The notes beneath the pieces are model-generated. The model had not been told where the DNA came from. It saw only the letters and a list, made by a program, of their open reading frames with translations, and did not search any database. Made by a program: the position numbers and the translations under genes. Shown piece after piece: positions 9,316 through 18,665 of a stretch of 64,000 nucleotides of DNA. Every line of letters begins with the position of its first letter. Within the stretch, counting starts at the first letter, position 1. This DNA comes from Nocardioides caeni (GTDB lineage: Bacteria; Actinomycetota; Actinomycetes; Propionibacteriales; Nocardioidaceae), in assembly GCF_004912195.1 (NCBI RefSeq), contig NZ_STGW01000005.1, positions 62,001 through 126,000 on the forward strand, in the 5' to 3' direction.

Positions 9316-12312
9316 TCAGGCCTTGGCGGAGCGGGTCGCCTTCTTCGCGGGCGCCTTCCTGGCAGGAGCCTTCTTGGCCGGAGCCCTCTTCGCTGCCGAC
9401 TTCTTGTCGGGCTCCGGAGCCGGCGCCTTCCGCGGACGGCCGGGCTGCTTCGCGCCGCGGCCGTCGAGCAGGGGAGCCAGGAAGCTGCCGGTGTGGCTCG
9501 CTGCGACGGCGGCGACCTCTTCCGGCGTGCCCTCGGCGACGACGGTGCCGCCCCGCGAGCCACCCTCGGGACCCATGTCGATGATCCAGTCGGCGGTCTT
9601 GATGACGTCCAGGTTGTGCTCGATCACCAGGACCGTGTTGCCCTTGTCGACGAGACCGGCGAGGACGTCGAGCAGCTTGCGGATGTCCTCGAAGTGCAGG
9701 CCGGTCGTCGGCTCGTCGAGCACGTAGACGGTGCGTCCGGTGGATCGCTTCTGCAGCTCGGCGGCGAGCTTGACCCGCTGCGCCTCGCCGCCCGACAGCG
9801 TGGTCGCCGGCTGACCGAGCCGGACGTAGCCGAGGCCGACCTCGGTGAGCGTCTTCATGTGCCGTGCGATCGCCGGGACCGCGCCGAAGACCTCCAACGC
9901 CTCCTCGATCGGCATGTCGAGCACCTCGGCGATGGTCTTGCCCTTGTAGTGCACCTCGAGCGTCTCGCGGTTGTAGCGCGCTCCGTGGCAGACCTCGCAG
10001 GGGACGTAGACGTCCGGCAGGAAGTTCATCTCGATCTTGATCGTGCCGTCGCCGGCGCACGCCTCGCAGCGACCGCCCTTGACGTTGAAGGAGAAGCGGC
10101 CCTGCTGGTAGCCGCGCATCTTGGCCTCGGGCGTCTGCGCGAACAGCTTGCGGACGTGGTCGAAGACGCCCGTGTAGGTCGCTGGGTTGGACCGCGGCGT
10201 GCGGCCGATCGGCGACTGGTCGACGTGGATGACCTTGTCGACGTGCTCGAGCCCCGTGACCTTCTGGTGGCGCCCGGGGATCGCGCGGGCGTTGTAGATC
10301 TGCTTGGCCAGCGACGTGTAGAGGATGTCGTTGACCAGCGTGGACTTGCCGGACCCGGAGACGCCGGTGACGGCGCAGAAGACGCCGAGCGGGAAGGCGA
10401 CGTCGACGCCCTGGAGGTTGTGCTCCTTTGCGCCGATCACCTTCAGCTCGCGACCGACGGTCCGCGGGCGTCGTACGGCGGGCACGGCGATCTCGCGTCG
10501 ACCGGAGAGGTACTGCCCGGTCATCGAGTCCGGGTGCGTCAGCAGGTCGGCCACGGTGCCGGAGTGGACGACCTGGCCGCCGTGCTCGCCGGCGCCCGGG
10601 CCGATGTCGACGATCCAGTCGGCGACCTTGATGGTGTCCTCGTCGTGCTCGACGACGATGAGGGTGTTGCCGAGGTCCTTGAGGCGGATCAGGGTCTCGA
10701 TCAGCTTCTGGTTGTCGCGCTGGTGCAGGCCGATCGACGGCTCGTCGAGGACGTAGAGGACGCCGACGAGGCCGGCGCCGATCTGGGTCGCGAGCCGGAT
10801 CCGCTGGGCCTCGCCGCCGGACAGCGAGCCCGAGGGCCGGTCGAGCGAGAGGTAGTCGAGGCCGACGTCGAGCAGGAAGTTGAGACGCTCCTGGATCTCC
10901 TTGAGCACCCGCTCGCCGATCTGGCGCTCACGGGCGGACAGGTCGAGGTCGGCGAGATAGGCGGCCGCCTCGTTGATCGGCAGCGCGCACACTTCGGCGA
11001 TGTTCTTGCCGCCGGCCTCCCGGGAGCCCAGCGTGACCGACATCGACACGGGCTTGAGGCGGCTGCCGGCGCACACGGGGCACGGGACCTCCCGCATGAA
11101 GCCCTCGAAGCGCTCGCGGCTGGTGTCGCTCTCGGCCTCGCGGTGGCGCCGCTCGACGTAGGTCCGGACGCCCTCGAAGTCGGCGTAGTAGGAGCGCTCG
11201 CGGCCGTAGCGGTTGCGGGTGACGACGTGGACCTTGGTGGGGTGGCCCTCGAGGATCGCCTTCTGCGCCTTCGGTGACAGCTGCTCCCACGGCGTGTCGA
11301 CGTCGAAGCCGAGCTCCTCACCGAGGGCGATGAGCAGGCGCCCGAAGTAGTCCGCGACGTGGGCGTGGCTCCACGGCTGCAGCGCGCCCTCGGCGAGGGT
11401 CGCGTCCTGGTCGGGCACCACGAGCTCGGGGTCGACCTCCATCCGGGTGCCGAGGCCGGTGCAGGACGGGCAGGCGCCGAACGGGGAGTTGAACGAGAAC
11501 GAGCGCGGCTCGAGGTCGTCGGTCTCGATGGCGTGCTCGTTGGGGCAGGCCATCTTCTCGGAGAACCTCATCTCCTCGCCGCCCCGCTTGGTGCTGTCGA
11601 CCATGTCGAACACGACGAGCCCGCCGGCGAGGCCGAGCGCGGTCTCGACCGAGTCGGTCAGGCGCCGCTTGGCCGAGTCCTTGACCGCCAGGCGGTCGAC
11701 CACGACGTCGATGCTGTGCTTGAGCTTCTTGTCGAGGGTCGGCGGGTTGTCGAGGCTGTGCGTCTCGCCGTCGACCCTGACCCGGGAGAACCCCTGGGAC
11801 TGCAGCTGCCGGAAGAGGTCGACGTACTCCCCCTTGCGGCCGCGCACGACGGGTGCGAGGACCTGGAAGCGGGTGCCCTCCTCGAGAGCCATCATCCGGT
11901 CGACGATCTGCTGCGGCGTCTGGCGCTCGATCGGGGCCCCGCACGTCGGGCAGTGCGGTCGCCCGGCGCGGGCGTAGAGCAGTCGGAGGTAGTCGTAGAC
12001 CTCGGTGATCGTGCCGACCGTCGAGCGGGGGTTCTTGCTCGTGGACTTCTGGTCGATGCTCACCGCCGGGGACAGGCCCTCGATGAAGTCCACGTCGGGC
12101 TTGTCCATCTGGCCCAGGAACTGACGCGCGTAGGCGGACAACGACTCGACGTAGCGTCGCTGCCCCTCGGCGAAGATCGTGTCGAACGCCAGGCTCGACT
12201 TGCCCGAGCCCGACAGTCCGGTGAAGACGATCAGTGAGTCGCGGGGCAGGTCGATGGAGACGTCCTTGAGGTTGTGCTCCCGCGCCCCGCGGATGATCAG
12301 CTGGTCGATCAC
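9316..12312 (-). CDS. uvrA: UvrA, excinuclease ABC subunit A
   Basis: DNA damage-sensing ATPase of nucleotide excision repair. The 998-residue protein has two ABC ATPase modules, with Walker [11 protein letters not shown] near the N-terminus and [10 protein letters not shown] in the second half, two ABC signatures (LSGGEAQR twice) and zinc-binding Cys pairs ([22 protein letters not shown]). I chose GTG 12312 (then [14 protein letters not shown], the usual UvrA start; AAGGG precedes it) over an in-frame ATG at 12384, because a LexA box lies between them. The tail after about residue 965 is a Lys/Ala/Pro-rich repeat ([15 protein letters not shown]), likely disordered and DNA-binding. Confidence 0.96.
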   Translation of the reverse strand: MIDQLIIRGAREHNLKDVSIDLPRDSLIVFTGLSGSGKSSLAFDTIFAEGQRRYVESLSAYARQFLGQMDKPDVDFIEGLSPAVSIDQKSTSKNPRSTVGTITEVYDYLRLLYARAGRPHCPTCGAPIERQTPQQIVDRMMALEEGTRFQVLAPVVRGRKGEYVDLFRQLQSQGFSRVRVDGETHSLDNPPTLDKKLKHSIDVVVDRLAVKDSAKRRLTDSVETALGLAGGLVVFDMVDSTKRGGEEMRFSEKMACPNEHAIETDDLEPRSFSFNSPFGACPSCTGLGTRMEVDPELVVPDQDATLAEGALQPWSHAHVADYFGRLLIALGEELGFDVDTPWEQLSPKAQKAILEGHPTKVHVVTRNRYGRERSYYADFEGVRTYVERRHREAESDTSRERFEGFMREVPCPVCAGSRLKPVSMSVTLGSREAGGKNIAEVCALPINEAAAYLADLDLSARERQIGERVLKEIQERLNFLLDVGLDYLSLDRPSGSLSGGEAQRIRLATQIGAGLVGVLYVLDEPSIGLHQRDNQKLIETLIRLKDLGNTLIVVEHDEDTIKVADWIVDIGPGAGEHGGQVVHSGTVADLLTHPDSMTGQYLSGRREIAVPAVRRPRTVGRELKVIGAKEHNLQGVDVAFPLGVFCAVTGVSGSGKSTLVNDILYTSLAKQIYNARAIPGRHQKVTGLEHVDKVIHVDQSPIGRTPRSNPATYTGVFDHVRKLFAQTPEAKMRGYQQGRFSFNVKGGRCEACAGDGTIKIEMNFLPDVYVPCEVCHGARYNRETLEVHYKGKTIAEVLDMPIEEALEVFGAVPAIARHMKTLTEVGLGYVRLGQPATTLSGGEAQRVKLAAELQKRSTGRTVYVLDEPTTGLHFEDIRKLLDVLAGLVDKGNTVLVIEHNLDVIKTADWIIDMGPEGGSRGGTVVAEGTPEEVAAVAASHTGSFLAPLLDGRGAKQPGRPRKAPAPEPDKKSAAKRAPAKKAPARKAPAKKATRSAKA

Positions 12313-12352
12313 TGCTTGCCCTTCATGGCTGGTCGGACCCACGACGGATCCG

Positions 12353-12368
12353 TCGAACACATGTTCGC
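12353..12368. promoter_or_regulatory. LexA (SOS) box upstream of uvrA
   Basis: TCGAAC, 4 nt (ACAT), GTTCGC: one mismatch to the actinobacterial SOS box TCGAAC-N4-GTTCGA. It ends 40 bp before the chosen uvrA GTG, so damage induction through LexA is likely. The divergent gene at 12459 is also within reach. Confidence 0.75.
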
Positions 12369-12458
12369 CATCGTACGACGGCACGGCAAACCGCCACGCC
12401 TGGGACCCAGCCTCTCACCCGCCACCGACAACGCTCGTTTCGCGGGCATGATGGTGGT

Positions 12459-13151
12459 GTGACGCCCCCCGAACAGACCGCCATCGAGGCCGCCACCGAC
12501 CGCCTCCTCGCCACCGTGGAGGCCCTCCCGGACGACACCTGGCGGGTCCAGAGTCTCTGCTCCGGCTGGTCCCGCGCGCACGTGGTGGCCCACGTCGCGC
12601 TCAACGCGGAGGGTCTCGCCGGCGTGCTCGGCGGCCTGGCCGATGGCCGGCCGACCACCATGTACGTCTCGGACGAGCGTCGCGACTCCGACATCGCCGA
12701 GCTCGGCGCGGGTCCCGTCGAGGAGATCCGCCGGCGTCTGACGGCGGCCTGTGCCGCCTTCGCGGACGCGGATCAGAGGGCCGGCGTGGTTGCCGCCGGC
12801 ACCACCTTCGACCGGACTCCCGGCGGCCAGGTGCTCGACGCCTCCTTGATCCCGCTCCTGCGGCTGCGCGAGGTCGAGATCCACCACGGAGACCTGGTGG
12901 CCGGCTATGGCCCCGAGGACTGGCCTGCGGAGACGGCCCGGGAGTTCCTGGCGTGGTCGGCACGGCGTCACCGCGGTCCCGGCTTCCACGTCGACGCCGA
13001 CGGCTGGCTCCTCGACTTCGGCACGCCCGGTGCGGAGGCGCCGACGCTCTCCGGCCCCGTGGCCGCCCTGGCCTGGTGGGCCACCGGTCGCGACCCGGGG
13101 CCAGTACTGTCGAGCACGGACGGGACGCTGCCGACGATGGGGGGACGATGA
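12459..13151 (+). CDS. Maleylpyruvate isomerase-family (DinB/MDMPI) mycothiol-dependent protein
   Basis: A 230-residue protein of the DinB/MDMPI_N fold used by mycothiol-dependent enzymes in actinobacteria. The N-terminal four-helix part includes the metal-ligand region CSGWSRAHVVAHVALNAEGL (His residues in HVVAHV) and a later LREVEIHHGDL helix with further His ligands. The C-terminal part (about 160-230) resembles the MDMPI C-terminal domain. Start is GTG 12459. Its stop overlaps the next ATG (ATGA), so it is co-expressed with the metallo-hydrolase downstream. Substrate unknown; a thiol-transfer or isomerase role is inferred from family. Confidence 0.8.
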   Translation: MTPPEQTAIEAATDRLLATVEALPDDTWRVQSLCSGWSRAHVVAHVALNAEGLAGVLGGLADGRPTTMYVSDERRDSDIAELGAGPVEEIRRRLTAACAAFADADQRAGVVAAGTTFDRTPGGQVLDASLIPLLRLREVEIHHGDLVAGYGPEDWPAETAREFLAWSARRHRGPGFHVDADGWLLDFGTPGAEAPTLSGPVAALAWWATGRDPGPVLSSTDGTLPTMGGR

Positions 13152-13819
13152 CCTACACCGGAGAGGTGACGCCGGGCGGCGCACCCGACGTACGCGAGCT
13201 GGCCGACCTGACCATCACGAAGGTCGCGGTCGACGAGAAGATGTCCAACAACTGCTACGTACTGACCTGCCGAGCGACCGGCAGCCGAGTGCTCATCGAC
13301 GCCGCCGACGCCGCGGAAGAGCTGTTGGCGCTGCTCACCGGCACCAACCTCGGCTCCGTGATCACCACCCATCAGCACTGGGACCACCACCGCGCGCTCA
13401 AGGCGGTCGCCGAGGCCACCAGCGCCGCGGTGGTCGCCGGCGAGCCCGACGCCGACGCCATCACGGAGCAGACCGGCGTGCACGTCGACCGACGCGTCGT
13501 CGACGGTGACACCATCGTGGTCGGCGAGTGCGTCCTCGAGGTCATCCGGATCACCGGGCACACCCCCGGCTCGATCTGCCTGCTCTACCGCGACCCCTCA
13601 GGTCACCCGCACCTGTTCACCGGCGACTCGCTCTTTCCGGGCGGCGTCGGCAACACGTTCGGCGATGACGCGGCGTTCGCGACCCTCATCGACGACGTCG
13701 AGACCAAGATCTTCGGCACGCTCCCGGACGACACCTGGTTCTACCCCGGCCACGGCAACGACTCCACCCTCGGCGAGCAGCGTCCGCACCTGGCCGAATG
13801 GCGCGAGCGCGGCTGGTGA
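13148..13819 (+). CDS. Metallo-beta-lactamase-fold hydrolase (glyoxalase II-like)
   Basis: A 223-residue MBL-fold hydrolase. The zinc motif THQHWDHH (HxHxDH), the later His in GHTPGSI, Asp in FTGDSLFPGG and a final His in YPGHGNDS give the complete ligand set of hydroxyacylglutathione hydrolase-like enzymes. The pairing with the upstream mycothiol-type protein (ATGA overlap) suggests a small-thiol conjugate or glyoxalase-type reaction, but that is inference. Length is normal for the family. Confidence 0.85.
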   Translation: MTYTGEVTPGGAPDVRELADLTITKVAVDEKMSNNCYVLTCRATGSRVLIDAADAAEELLALLTGTNLGSVITTHQHWDHHRALKAVAEATSAAVVAGEPDADAITEQTGVHVDRRVVDGDTIVVGECVLEVIRITGHTPGSICLLYRDPSGHPHLFTGDSLFPGGVGNTFGDDAAFATLIDDVETKIFGTLPDDTWFYPGHGNDSTLGEQRPHLAEWRERGW

Positions 13820-13868
13820 AGCGCTCGCACCGTCACCCTGCCCTGAGGTCAGCCGACAGCATCCGGGG

Positions 13869-14909
13869 TCAGCGCCGGACGGTGATCACCCGCGTCGCCG
13901 ACGACGACGCGTTCAGCGTGGTGGCCCGATAGACCACCGTGACGGTGGCCCTGCCCCTGGCCAGCCTCGGTAGCCGCTGCGTCACCGTCCCGTTGACGAG
14001 CGTGCGGGTGGCGACGGACCTGCCGTTCACCCGGATCACCACTCTCCCCTTCGCGGCGACGCCGCCGGCCTTGACCCGAGTGGTGATCGTGGGCCGCGCT
14101 CCGACCTTGACGGAGGTCGGCGCAGCGAGAGACGTGATCGTGACGTACTTGGGCACGGTGACCGTCACCGGGACGGCGGTCGAGCTCGCGAAGGCGGGGA
14201 AGGGACTCTCGAACCAGCCGATGTAGGTGTGCTTGCCGGGCAGCACACCGGTCAGGGAGCCCGTCCCGGCCCCACCCAAGAGCAGCAGACCTAGGAGGGA
14301 GTCGTGGACCTCACGGATCTGGATGCTCGATCCGGCGGGCGGAGCCGGCGTGACCGAGCCCGTGAAGGTCACCTTCTGCCTGCTCACCACCGCCGACAGC
14401 GTGGTGAGCGTCGGCTGGGCGTCGACGACGGTGACCTGCGTCTGCGACCCGGCGCAGTAGAGGTACGACGAGCCGTAGTAGAACCGCACGGTGTAGGTGT
14501 GGGAGCCGGGCACCAGCGGGAGGTCGGTGATGACCGTCGGCGTCTCACCGGTCGGGTTGTTGACGTTCCAGCGACGCCTCGACCCCACGACGGCACCGAC
14601 CTCGTCACGCACGATGTAGTAGCCCCTGTCGGCCGGTGGAGTCGGCGTCGGTGGCGGGCCCTCGTAGAAGGACTGGGCGCACGTCGTCGAGAGGTGGATG
14701 TCGAACGTTCCCGTGTCGTGGTCCACCGCCGTCCAGGTGGCGCCGGCCGTGGTGCCCGTCACCGAGCCGGCATCGCCGGTGATGGGCGTCGCGTTGGCGA
14801 TCAGGTCGTTCGACGGCGCTGCCGCATCGGCCCGGGCCGCGCCGAGCCCGACACCGGCCAGGGACGTGGCGACAAGCGCCAGGGTCGCCGACAGCGCACG
14901 GACGGTCAT
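13869..14909 (-). CDS. Secreted Ig-like domain protein, function unknown
   Basis: A 346-residue exported protein with a clear Sec signal (hydrophobic core to about residue 29, ending near ARADA). The body is Thr/Val/Gly-rich beta-sandwich sequence. Repeated segments such as TTLSAVVSRQKVTFTGSVTP and KVGARPTITTRVKAGGVAAK resemble bacterial Ig-like repeats. The C-terminus ends in basic residues without a sortase motif. It converges with the MBL gene. No enzymatic motif seen; likely a surface or secreted structural protein. Confidence 0.6.
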   Translation of the reverse strand: MTVRALSATLALVATSLAGVGLGAARADAAAPSNDLIANATPITGDAGSVTGTTAGATWTAVDHDTGTFDIHLSTTCAQSFYEGPPPTPTPPADRGYYIVRDEVGAVVGSRRRWNVNNPTGETPTVITDLPLVPGSHTYTVRFYYGSSYLYCAGSQTQVTVVDAQPTLTTLSAVVSRQKVTFTGSVTPAPPAGSSIQIREVHDSLLGLLLLGGAGTGSLTGVLPGKHTYIGWFESPFPAFASSTAVPVTVTVPKYVTITSLAAPTSVKVGARPTITTRVKAGGVAAKGRVVIRVNGRSVATRTLVNGTVTQRLPRLARGRATVTVVYRATTLNASSSATRVITVRR

Positions 14910-14954
14910 GTTGGCACGCTAGCCAGCGGGGAACCTGCCGGGGCAGTAGGGAAT

Positions 14955-14985
14955 CGGCGTAGTCCGCGTGCGGGGGACTACGCCG
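14955..14985 (-). terminator. Hairpin at the 3' end of tag
   Basis: An 11-bp perfect stem (CGGCGTAGTCC with its complement) around a 9-nt loop. It overlaps the tag stop codon and extends past it. There is no long U-tract, so intrinsic termination may be weak or factor-assisted. Confidence 0.45.
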
Positions 14986-15586
14986 GGGAGGCGAAGGACG
15001 CCCGCGCGTCGCGGACGGCCTCGCGGGTCACGCACCCCTCGACGTGGTCGTTGACGAGGCCCATCGCCTGCATGAAGGCGAAGGCGGTGGTCGGCCCGAC
15101 GAAGCGCCAGCCGCGCTTCTTGAGGTCCTTCGACATCGCGATGGCGGTGGGCGAGGTGGTGAGCGTCTGCGGGACGGGCACCTCGGCCGGGTCAGGCTCG
15201 AAGGACCAGAAGTACGCCGCCAGCGAGCCGCGCTCCTCGATCAGCTCGAGCGCGCGGGCGGCGTTGTTGATGGTCGCCTCGATCTTGCCGCGGTGGCGGA
15301 TGATCCGCGCGTCGGTCAGCAGGCGAGCGACGTCGGTCTCGCCGTAGGCCGCGACGAGGCTGGGATCGAATCCGGCGAAGAGCTCGCGGAAGGCCGGGCG
15401 CTTCACCAGGATCGTGCGCCAGCTCAGCCCGGACTGGAAGCCCTCGAGGCACACCTTCTCGAAGAGGCGCAGGTCGTCGACGACGGGGAAGCCCCACTCG
15501 GTGTCGTGGTAGGCGGGGAACTCCGGCGCGGAGACCGCCCACGAGCACCGGAAAATGCCGTCAGGGCCGGGCAGCACGTTCGTCAC
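14978..15586 (-). CDS. tag: DNA-3-methyladenine glycosylase I
   Basis: Removes 3-methyladenine from alkylated DNA (base excision repair). The 202-residue protein has the Tag signatures: N-terminal RCSWAV (zinc Cys), YHDTEWGFPV, LFEKVCLEGFQSGLSWRTIL, and C-terminal GWRFVGPTTAFAFMQAMGLVNDH with the late Cys in EGCVTRE. Length is normal. It follows the cold-shock gene on the same strand by 59 nt. Confidence 0.95.
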   Translation of the reverse strand: MTNVLPGPDGIFRCSWAVSAPEFPAYHDTEWGFPVVDDLRLFEKVCLEGFQSGLSWRTILVKRPAFRELFAGFDPSLVAAYGETDVARLLTDARIIRHRGKIEATINNAARALELIEERGSLAAYFWSFEPDPAEVPVPQTLTTSPTAIAMSKDLKKRGWRFVGPTTAFAFMQAMGLVNDHVEGCVTREAVRDARASFASPA

Positions 15587-15619
15587 GCGACGAACTGTGC
15601 CACCCGGCCCCGACAGTGC

Positions 15620-15636
15620 GAGCCCAAGATGGGCTC
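15620..15636 (-). terminator. Short hairpin after the cold-shock gene
   Basis: GAGCCCA, 3 nt, TGGGCTC: 7-bp perfect arms located 9 nt after the cold-shock stop and before tag. No U-run follows. A weak terminator or processing stem. Confidence 0.3.
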
Positions 15637-15645
15637 AGCGCAAGA

Positions 15646-15849
15646 TCAGACCTTGCGGACGTTCTCGGCCTGCGGGCCCTTGGGGCCCTGCGTGACCTCG
15701 AACTCGACCTTCTGGTTCTCGGCGAGGCTCTTGAAGCCGGTGCCGGCGATGGCGGTGTGGTGAACGAACACGTCGGCGCCGCCACCGTCCTGCTCGATGA
15801 AGCCGAAGCCCTTGTCGTCGTTGAACCACTTCACGGTGCCACTGGCCAT
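15646..15849 (-). CDS. Cold-shock protein (CspA family)
   Basis: A 67-residue single CSD/OB-fold RNA chaperone. It begins [20 protein letters not shown] with RNP1 (KGFGFI) and has RNP2 (VFVHHTAI). Length and start are canonical, and AAGGAG lies at ideal spacing before the ATG. The roughly 230-nt region upstream probably includes a structured 5' leader and a possible short frame (15868-16002). Confidence 0.96.
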   Translation of the reverse strand: MASGTVKWFNDDKGFGFIEQDGGGADVFVHHTAIAGTGFKSLAENQKVEFEVTQGPKGPQAENVRKV

Positions 15850-15867
15850 GTGAGTCTCCTTGAATCG

Positions 15868-16002
15868 TCATCCTCGAGCCGTGCCGGTCAAGTCGACCGA
15901 CACGGGCTGAAACCACTCGAACGGCGTCTCAGCATGACCAAGAGCAACTGCAGTGACCGCTGGTCGACAGGACAGACCGACCGGCGGGAAGGTGCGTGTC
16001 AC
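15868..16002 (-). CDS. Possible 44-residue leader frame upstream of the cold-shock gene
   Basis: A GTG preceded by GGAGGT at 5-nt spacing opens a 45-codon frame that ends 18 nt before the cold-shock ATG. The product (starting VTRTFPPVGLSC) has no recognised domain and no obvious membrane segment. It could be a translated leader that couples to or regulates the cold-shock gene, or a chance frame in high-GC DNA. The strong ribosome-binding site is the only positive evidence. Confidence 0.25.
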   Translation of the reverse strand: MTRTFPPVGLSCRPAVTAVALGHAETPFEWFQPVSVDLTGTARG

Positions 16003-16066
16003 CACGGACCTCCTTCAACACGTCGACGCTAGCACTGACTTGCTCGCCATGGGGCATTGCCACCCC

Positions 16067-16072
16067 TAGAGT
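16067..16072 (+). promoter_or_regulatory. Candidate -10 (TAGAGT) for leaderless GMC oxidoreductase
   Basis: TAGAGT is followed by 7 nt and the ATG at 16080, with no Shine-Dalgarno. This predicts a leaderless transcript and helps choose this start over in-frame codons upstream. Confidence 0.4.
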
Positions 16073-16079
16073 CCCGATC

Positions 16080-18020
16080 ATGGCGTTCACTGCACGGCAG
16101 GTCCGGGCGATGGGTCTCATCGCCGACACGTTCGCGGGCAGCACCGACGGCGCGCCGCTGCCGACCGATCTGGGCACCCACGAGCTGGCCCTGAGCCTTG
16201 CCGAGCGCAACCCTCGGGCCGGCGAGATCCGCCAGCTCAAGGTCCTCCTCGATCTCTGGGACTCCCGCGCGACCGGTCTCGCGCTCACGGGCCGACCACG
16301 CCGCTTCTCGCAGCTCTCCCAGGCAGAGCGCGAGGCGGCGCTGCTCTCGCTGTCGGACTCCTCGATCGGCGCGAAGCGAGCTCTCTTCCAGGGGCTCAAG
16401 ACGGCCGCGCTCTCGTCGTACTACATGACCGGAGGTCCGCAGGTCTGGGACGACCTGGGCTACTCCGGTCCCCTCGGCGTCCGGCCCGACCCGCCGGCGC
16501 CCGAGATCCAGCCGCTCACCATCGACCGGGAGACGGCGATGTCCTGCGACGTCGTCGTGGTCGGGTCGGGCGCGGGCGGCGGTACGGCGGCCGGGGTCCT
16601 GGCCGCGGCCGGGCTCGACGTGATCGTCCTCGAGGCCGGCCAGCTCCACGACGAGCGCCACTTCGACGGCGGGGAGGAGACCGGCTTCCTCGAGCTCTAC
16701 GCTCTCGCGCCCCAGTCGACAGCGGAGGGGCAGGTCGCGCTGGTCGCCGGACGCGGCCTCGGCGGCGGGACGGTCGTCAACTACACGACGTCCTTCCGCA
16801 CCCCGGACCGCGTGCGGGAGGAATGGGCGGGTCACGGTGTCCCCCAGTTCACCACCGAGGAGTACGCCGCCTCGATGGACGCCGTCTGCGCGCGACTGGG
16901 CGGCAACACCGAGCATGACAAGGCCGCGCCCCGTGACGCACTCCTGGAGCGTGGGGCGCTCGCACTGGGCTGGGAGTCGGCCGCCATGCCGCGCAACGTC
17001 CTCGGCTGCGACCAGGACGTCGAGTGCGGGCGCTGCGGCATGGGCTGCCGGGTCGGTGCCAAGCAGTCGACCACCAAGACGTGGCTGCTCGACGCGGCTC
17101 GCGCGGGAGCTCGCCTCGTGACGGGCGTCCAGGTGCGCCAGGTGCAGACCAGCTTCGGCCGGGCCACCGGGGTGGTGGGAGTCAGCGACGCAGGGCACCG
17201 GGTGCGGGTCCGCGCCCGTGCGGTCGTCGTCGCCGCGGGCGCGATCCAGACGCCCGCCCTCCTGCACCGCAGCGGGCTGACCAATCCCAACATCGGACGT
17301 CATCTCCGCCTGCACCCCGCGACGGCGGTGTGGGGACGGATGGACGAGCCCGTGCGTGGCTGGGTCGGATCCATGCAGAGCCGCTACGTCGACGCGATGA
17401 CCGACCTCGACGGCAACGGCTACGGCGTGCTCTTCGAGACCGCGCCCCTGACGCCCGGCTTCGGCACGGGATTCGTCAACTGGCGGGGTGCTGACGACTT
17501 CCGCGACCGGATGAAGGACCTGCAGCACATGCTCGGGGTGGCCCTCATCGTCCGTGACCGTGACCCGGGCGGCACCGTCGAGACCGGCAAGGACGGCGAG
17601 CCGATCGTCCGCTACCGGCTCTCGCCGCGCGACACCGAGCACCTGATGCAGGGCATGGTCGGGGCGGCCCGCATCGCGGAAGCCGCCGGAGCCCGCTGGA
17701 TCGCCTCGACGCACCACCGCCCGGTCGACTACGAGCCCGGTGTGCGTGGCTCGGTCGAGTCCTTCGAGAGGGACCTCCGGGCGGCGGGCGCCGCGCCTGC
17801 GTCGCTCGCGCTGGCAGCGCTCCACATCATGGGGAGCGCACGGATGGGCGGCTCCCCCGACACCTCGGCCCTGGACCCCGACGGCCGCACGTGGGACGTG
17901 GAGGACCTCTACGTCGCCGACGCCTCGTGCTTCCCGACGCCGTCGGGCGTCAACCCGATGATCTCCATCGAGTCGATCGCCCACATGATCGCGATGCGTC
18001 TCGCGGCCCGCCTCGGCTGA
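16080..18020 (+). CDS. GMC-family FAD oxidoreductase
   Basis: A 646-residue glucose-methanol-choline family flavoprotein. The first roughly 150 residues are a helical extension, followed by the FAD dinucleotide motif VVVGSGAGGGTAAGVLAAAG...VLEAG. A Cys-rich stretch (GCDQDVECGRCGMGC) precedes GAKQSTTKTWL, as in long-chain alcohol oxidase-like members. The C-terminal GMC end is complete (HIMGSARMGG, VADASCFPTPSGVNPM). An alcohol or sterol oxidase role is possible given the neighbouring sterol genes, but no KstR site is present, so the link is unproven. Start chosen by the leaderless promoter. Confidence 0.8.
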   Translation: MAFTARQVRAMGLIADTFAGSTDGAPLPTDLGTHELALSLAERNPRAGEIRQLKVLLDLWDSRATGLALTGRPRRFSQLSQAEREAALLSLSDSSIGAKRALFQGLKTAALSSYYMTGGPQVWDDLGYSGPLGVRPDPPAPEIQPLTIDRETAMSCDVVVVGSGAGGGTAAGVLAAAGLDVIVLEAGQLHDERHFDGGEETGFLELYALAPQSTAEGQVALVAGRGLGGGTVVNYTTSFRTPDRVREEWAGHGVPQFTTEEYAASMDAVCARLGGNTEHDKAAPRDALLERGALALGWESAAMPRNVLGCDQDVECGRCGMGCRVGAKQSTTKTWLLDAARAGARLVTGVQVRQVQTSFGRATGVVGVSDAGHRVRVRARAVVVAAGAIQTPALLHRSGLTNPNIGRHLRLHPATAVWGRMDEPVRGWVGSMQSRYVDAMTDLDGNGYGVLFETAPLTPGFGTGFVNWRGADDFRDRMKDLQHMLGVALIVRDRDPGGTVETGKDGEPIVRYRLSPRDTEHLMQGMVGAARIAEAAGARWIASTHHRPVDYEPGVRGSVESFERDLRAAGAAPASLALAALHIMGSARMGGSPDTSALDPDGRTWDVEDLYVADASCFPTPSGVNPMISIESIAHMIAMRLAARLG

Positions 18021-18046
18021 CGAGCGGCCTCAGACCCGGATCCGGG

Positions 18047-18478
18047 TCAGAGCGCGAGGAGGTGCTCCTCCAGGCTGGATGCCACGCGCGACCCGAGGAC
18101 CTCGATGCCGCCGGCGATCAGAGGTGTGGCGAGCTTCGCCGCCCCGCGCGGCGTGAACTCGGCGCGATAGGTGACCGTCGTCGAGGTGCCGTCGGACGAG
18201 AACGACATCGTGTCGTGCAGGTCGAGGCCACTGGCGGAGCCCACGAGCTCGAATCGCTCGTAGGGCTCGTAGGCGACCACTTCGTAGTCCACCGTTGCCT
18301 CGTGTCCGAGAACCTTGCTCACGTTGCGGTAGGTCGTGCCGACGCCACCGTCACCCGACGTCCGGACCGTCGAGACCGTCGGCGGGTCCCACTGCTCCGT
18401 GGTCGAGAAGTCGGTCAGATAGGTCCACACGGCCTCGACGGGGCGATCGACCGTGATGGTGCGCTCGACGGAAGACAT
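18047..18478 (-). CDS. SRPBCC-family (polyketide cyclase/dehydrase-like) protein
   Basis: A 143-residue START/SRPBCC-fold protein, a hydrophobic ligand-binding fold. The pattern MSSVERTITVDRPVEAVWTYL...FSTTEQWDPP is typical of actinobacterial members. I used the ATG at 18478, since sequence upstream is Arg/Ala-rich noise. It lies downstream of kshB on the same strand after 187 nt with no evident KstR site. A steroid-binding role is only a guess from context. Confidence 0.75.
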   Translation of the reverse strand: MSSVERTITVDRPVEAVWTYLTDFSTTEQWDPPTVSTVRTSGDGGVGTTYRNVSKVLGHEATVDYEVVAYEPYERFELVGSASGLDLHDTMSFSSDGTSTTVTYRAEFTPRGAAKLATPLIAGGIEVLGSRVASSLEEHLLAL

Positions 18479-18665
18479 GCGCTCCCGGTACCCGTGCGCG
18501 TCCGCGCCAGTCGGGACCGATGGCCGCCAGGCGGACTTGAGCTCTACGCAAGACAACTGCGAGCGCGGCAGCGTGGCGTCCCGGGCGGCGAAGCCGCATC
18601 GGAGGCAAGCATGGGCCCGAAGGGTCCGTGCGCTGCCTTCGATCGGACGACACGCTCGCGCCATT

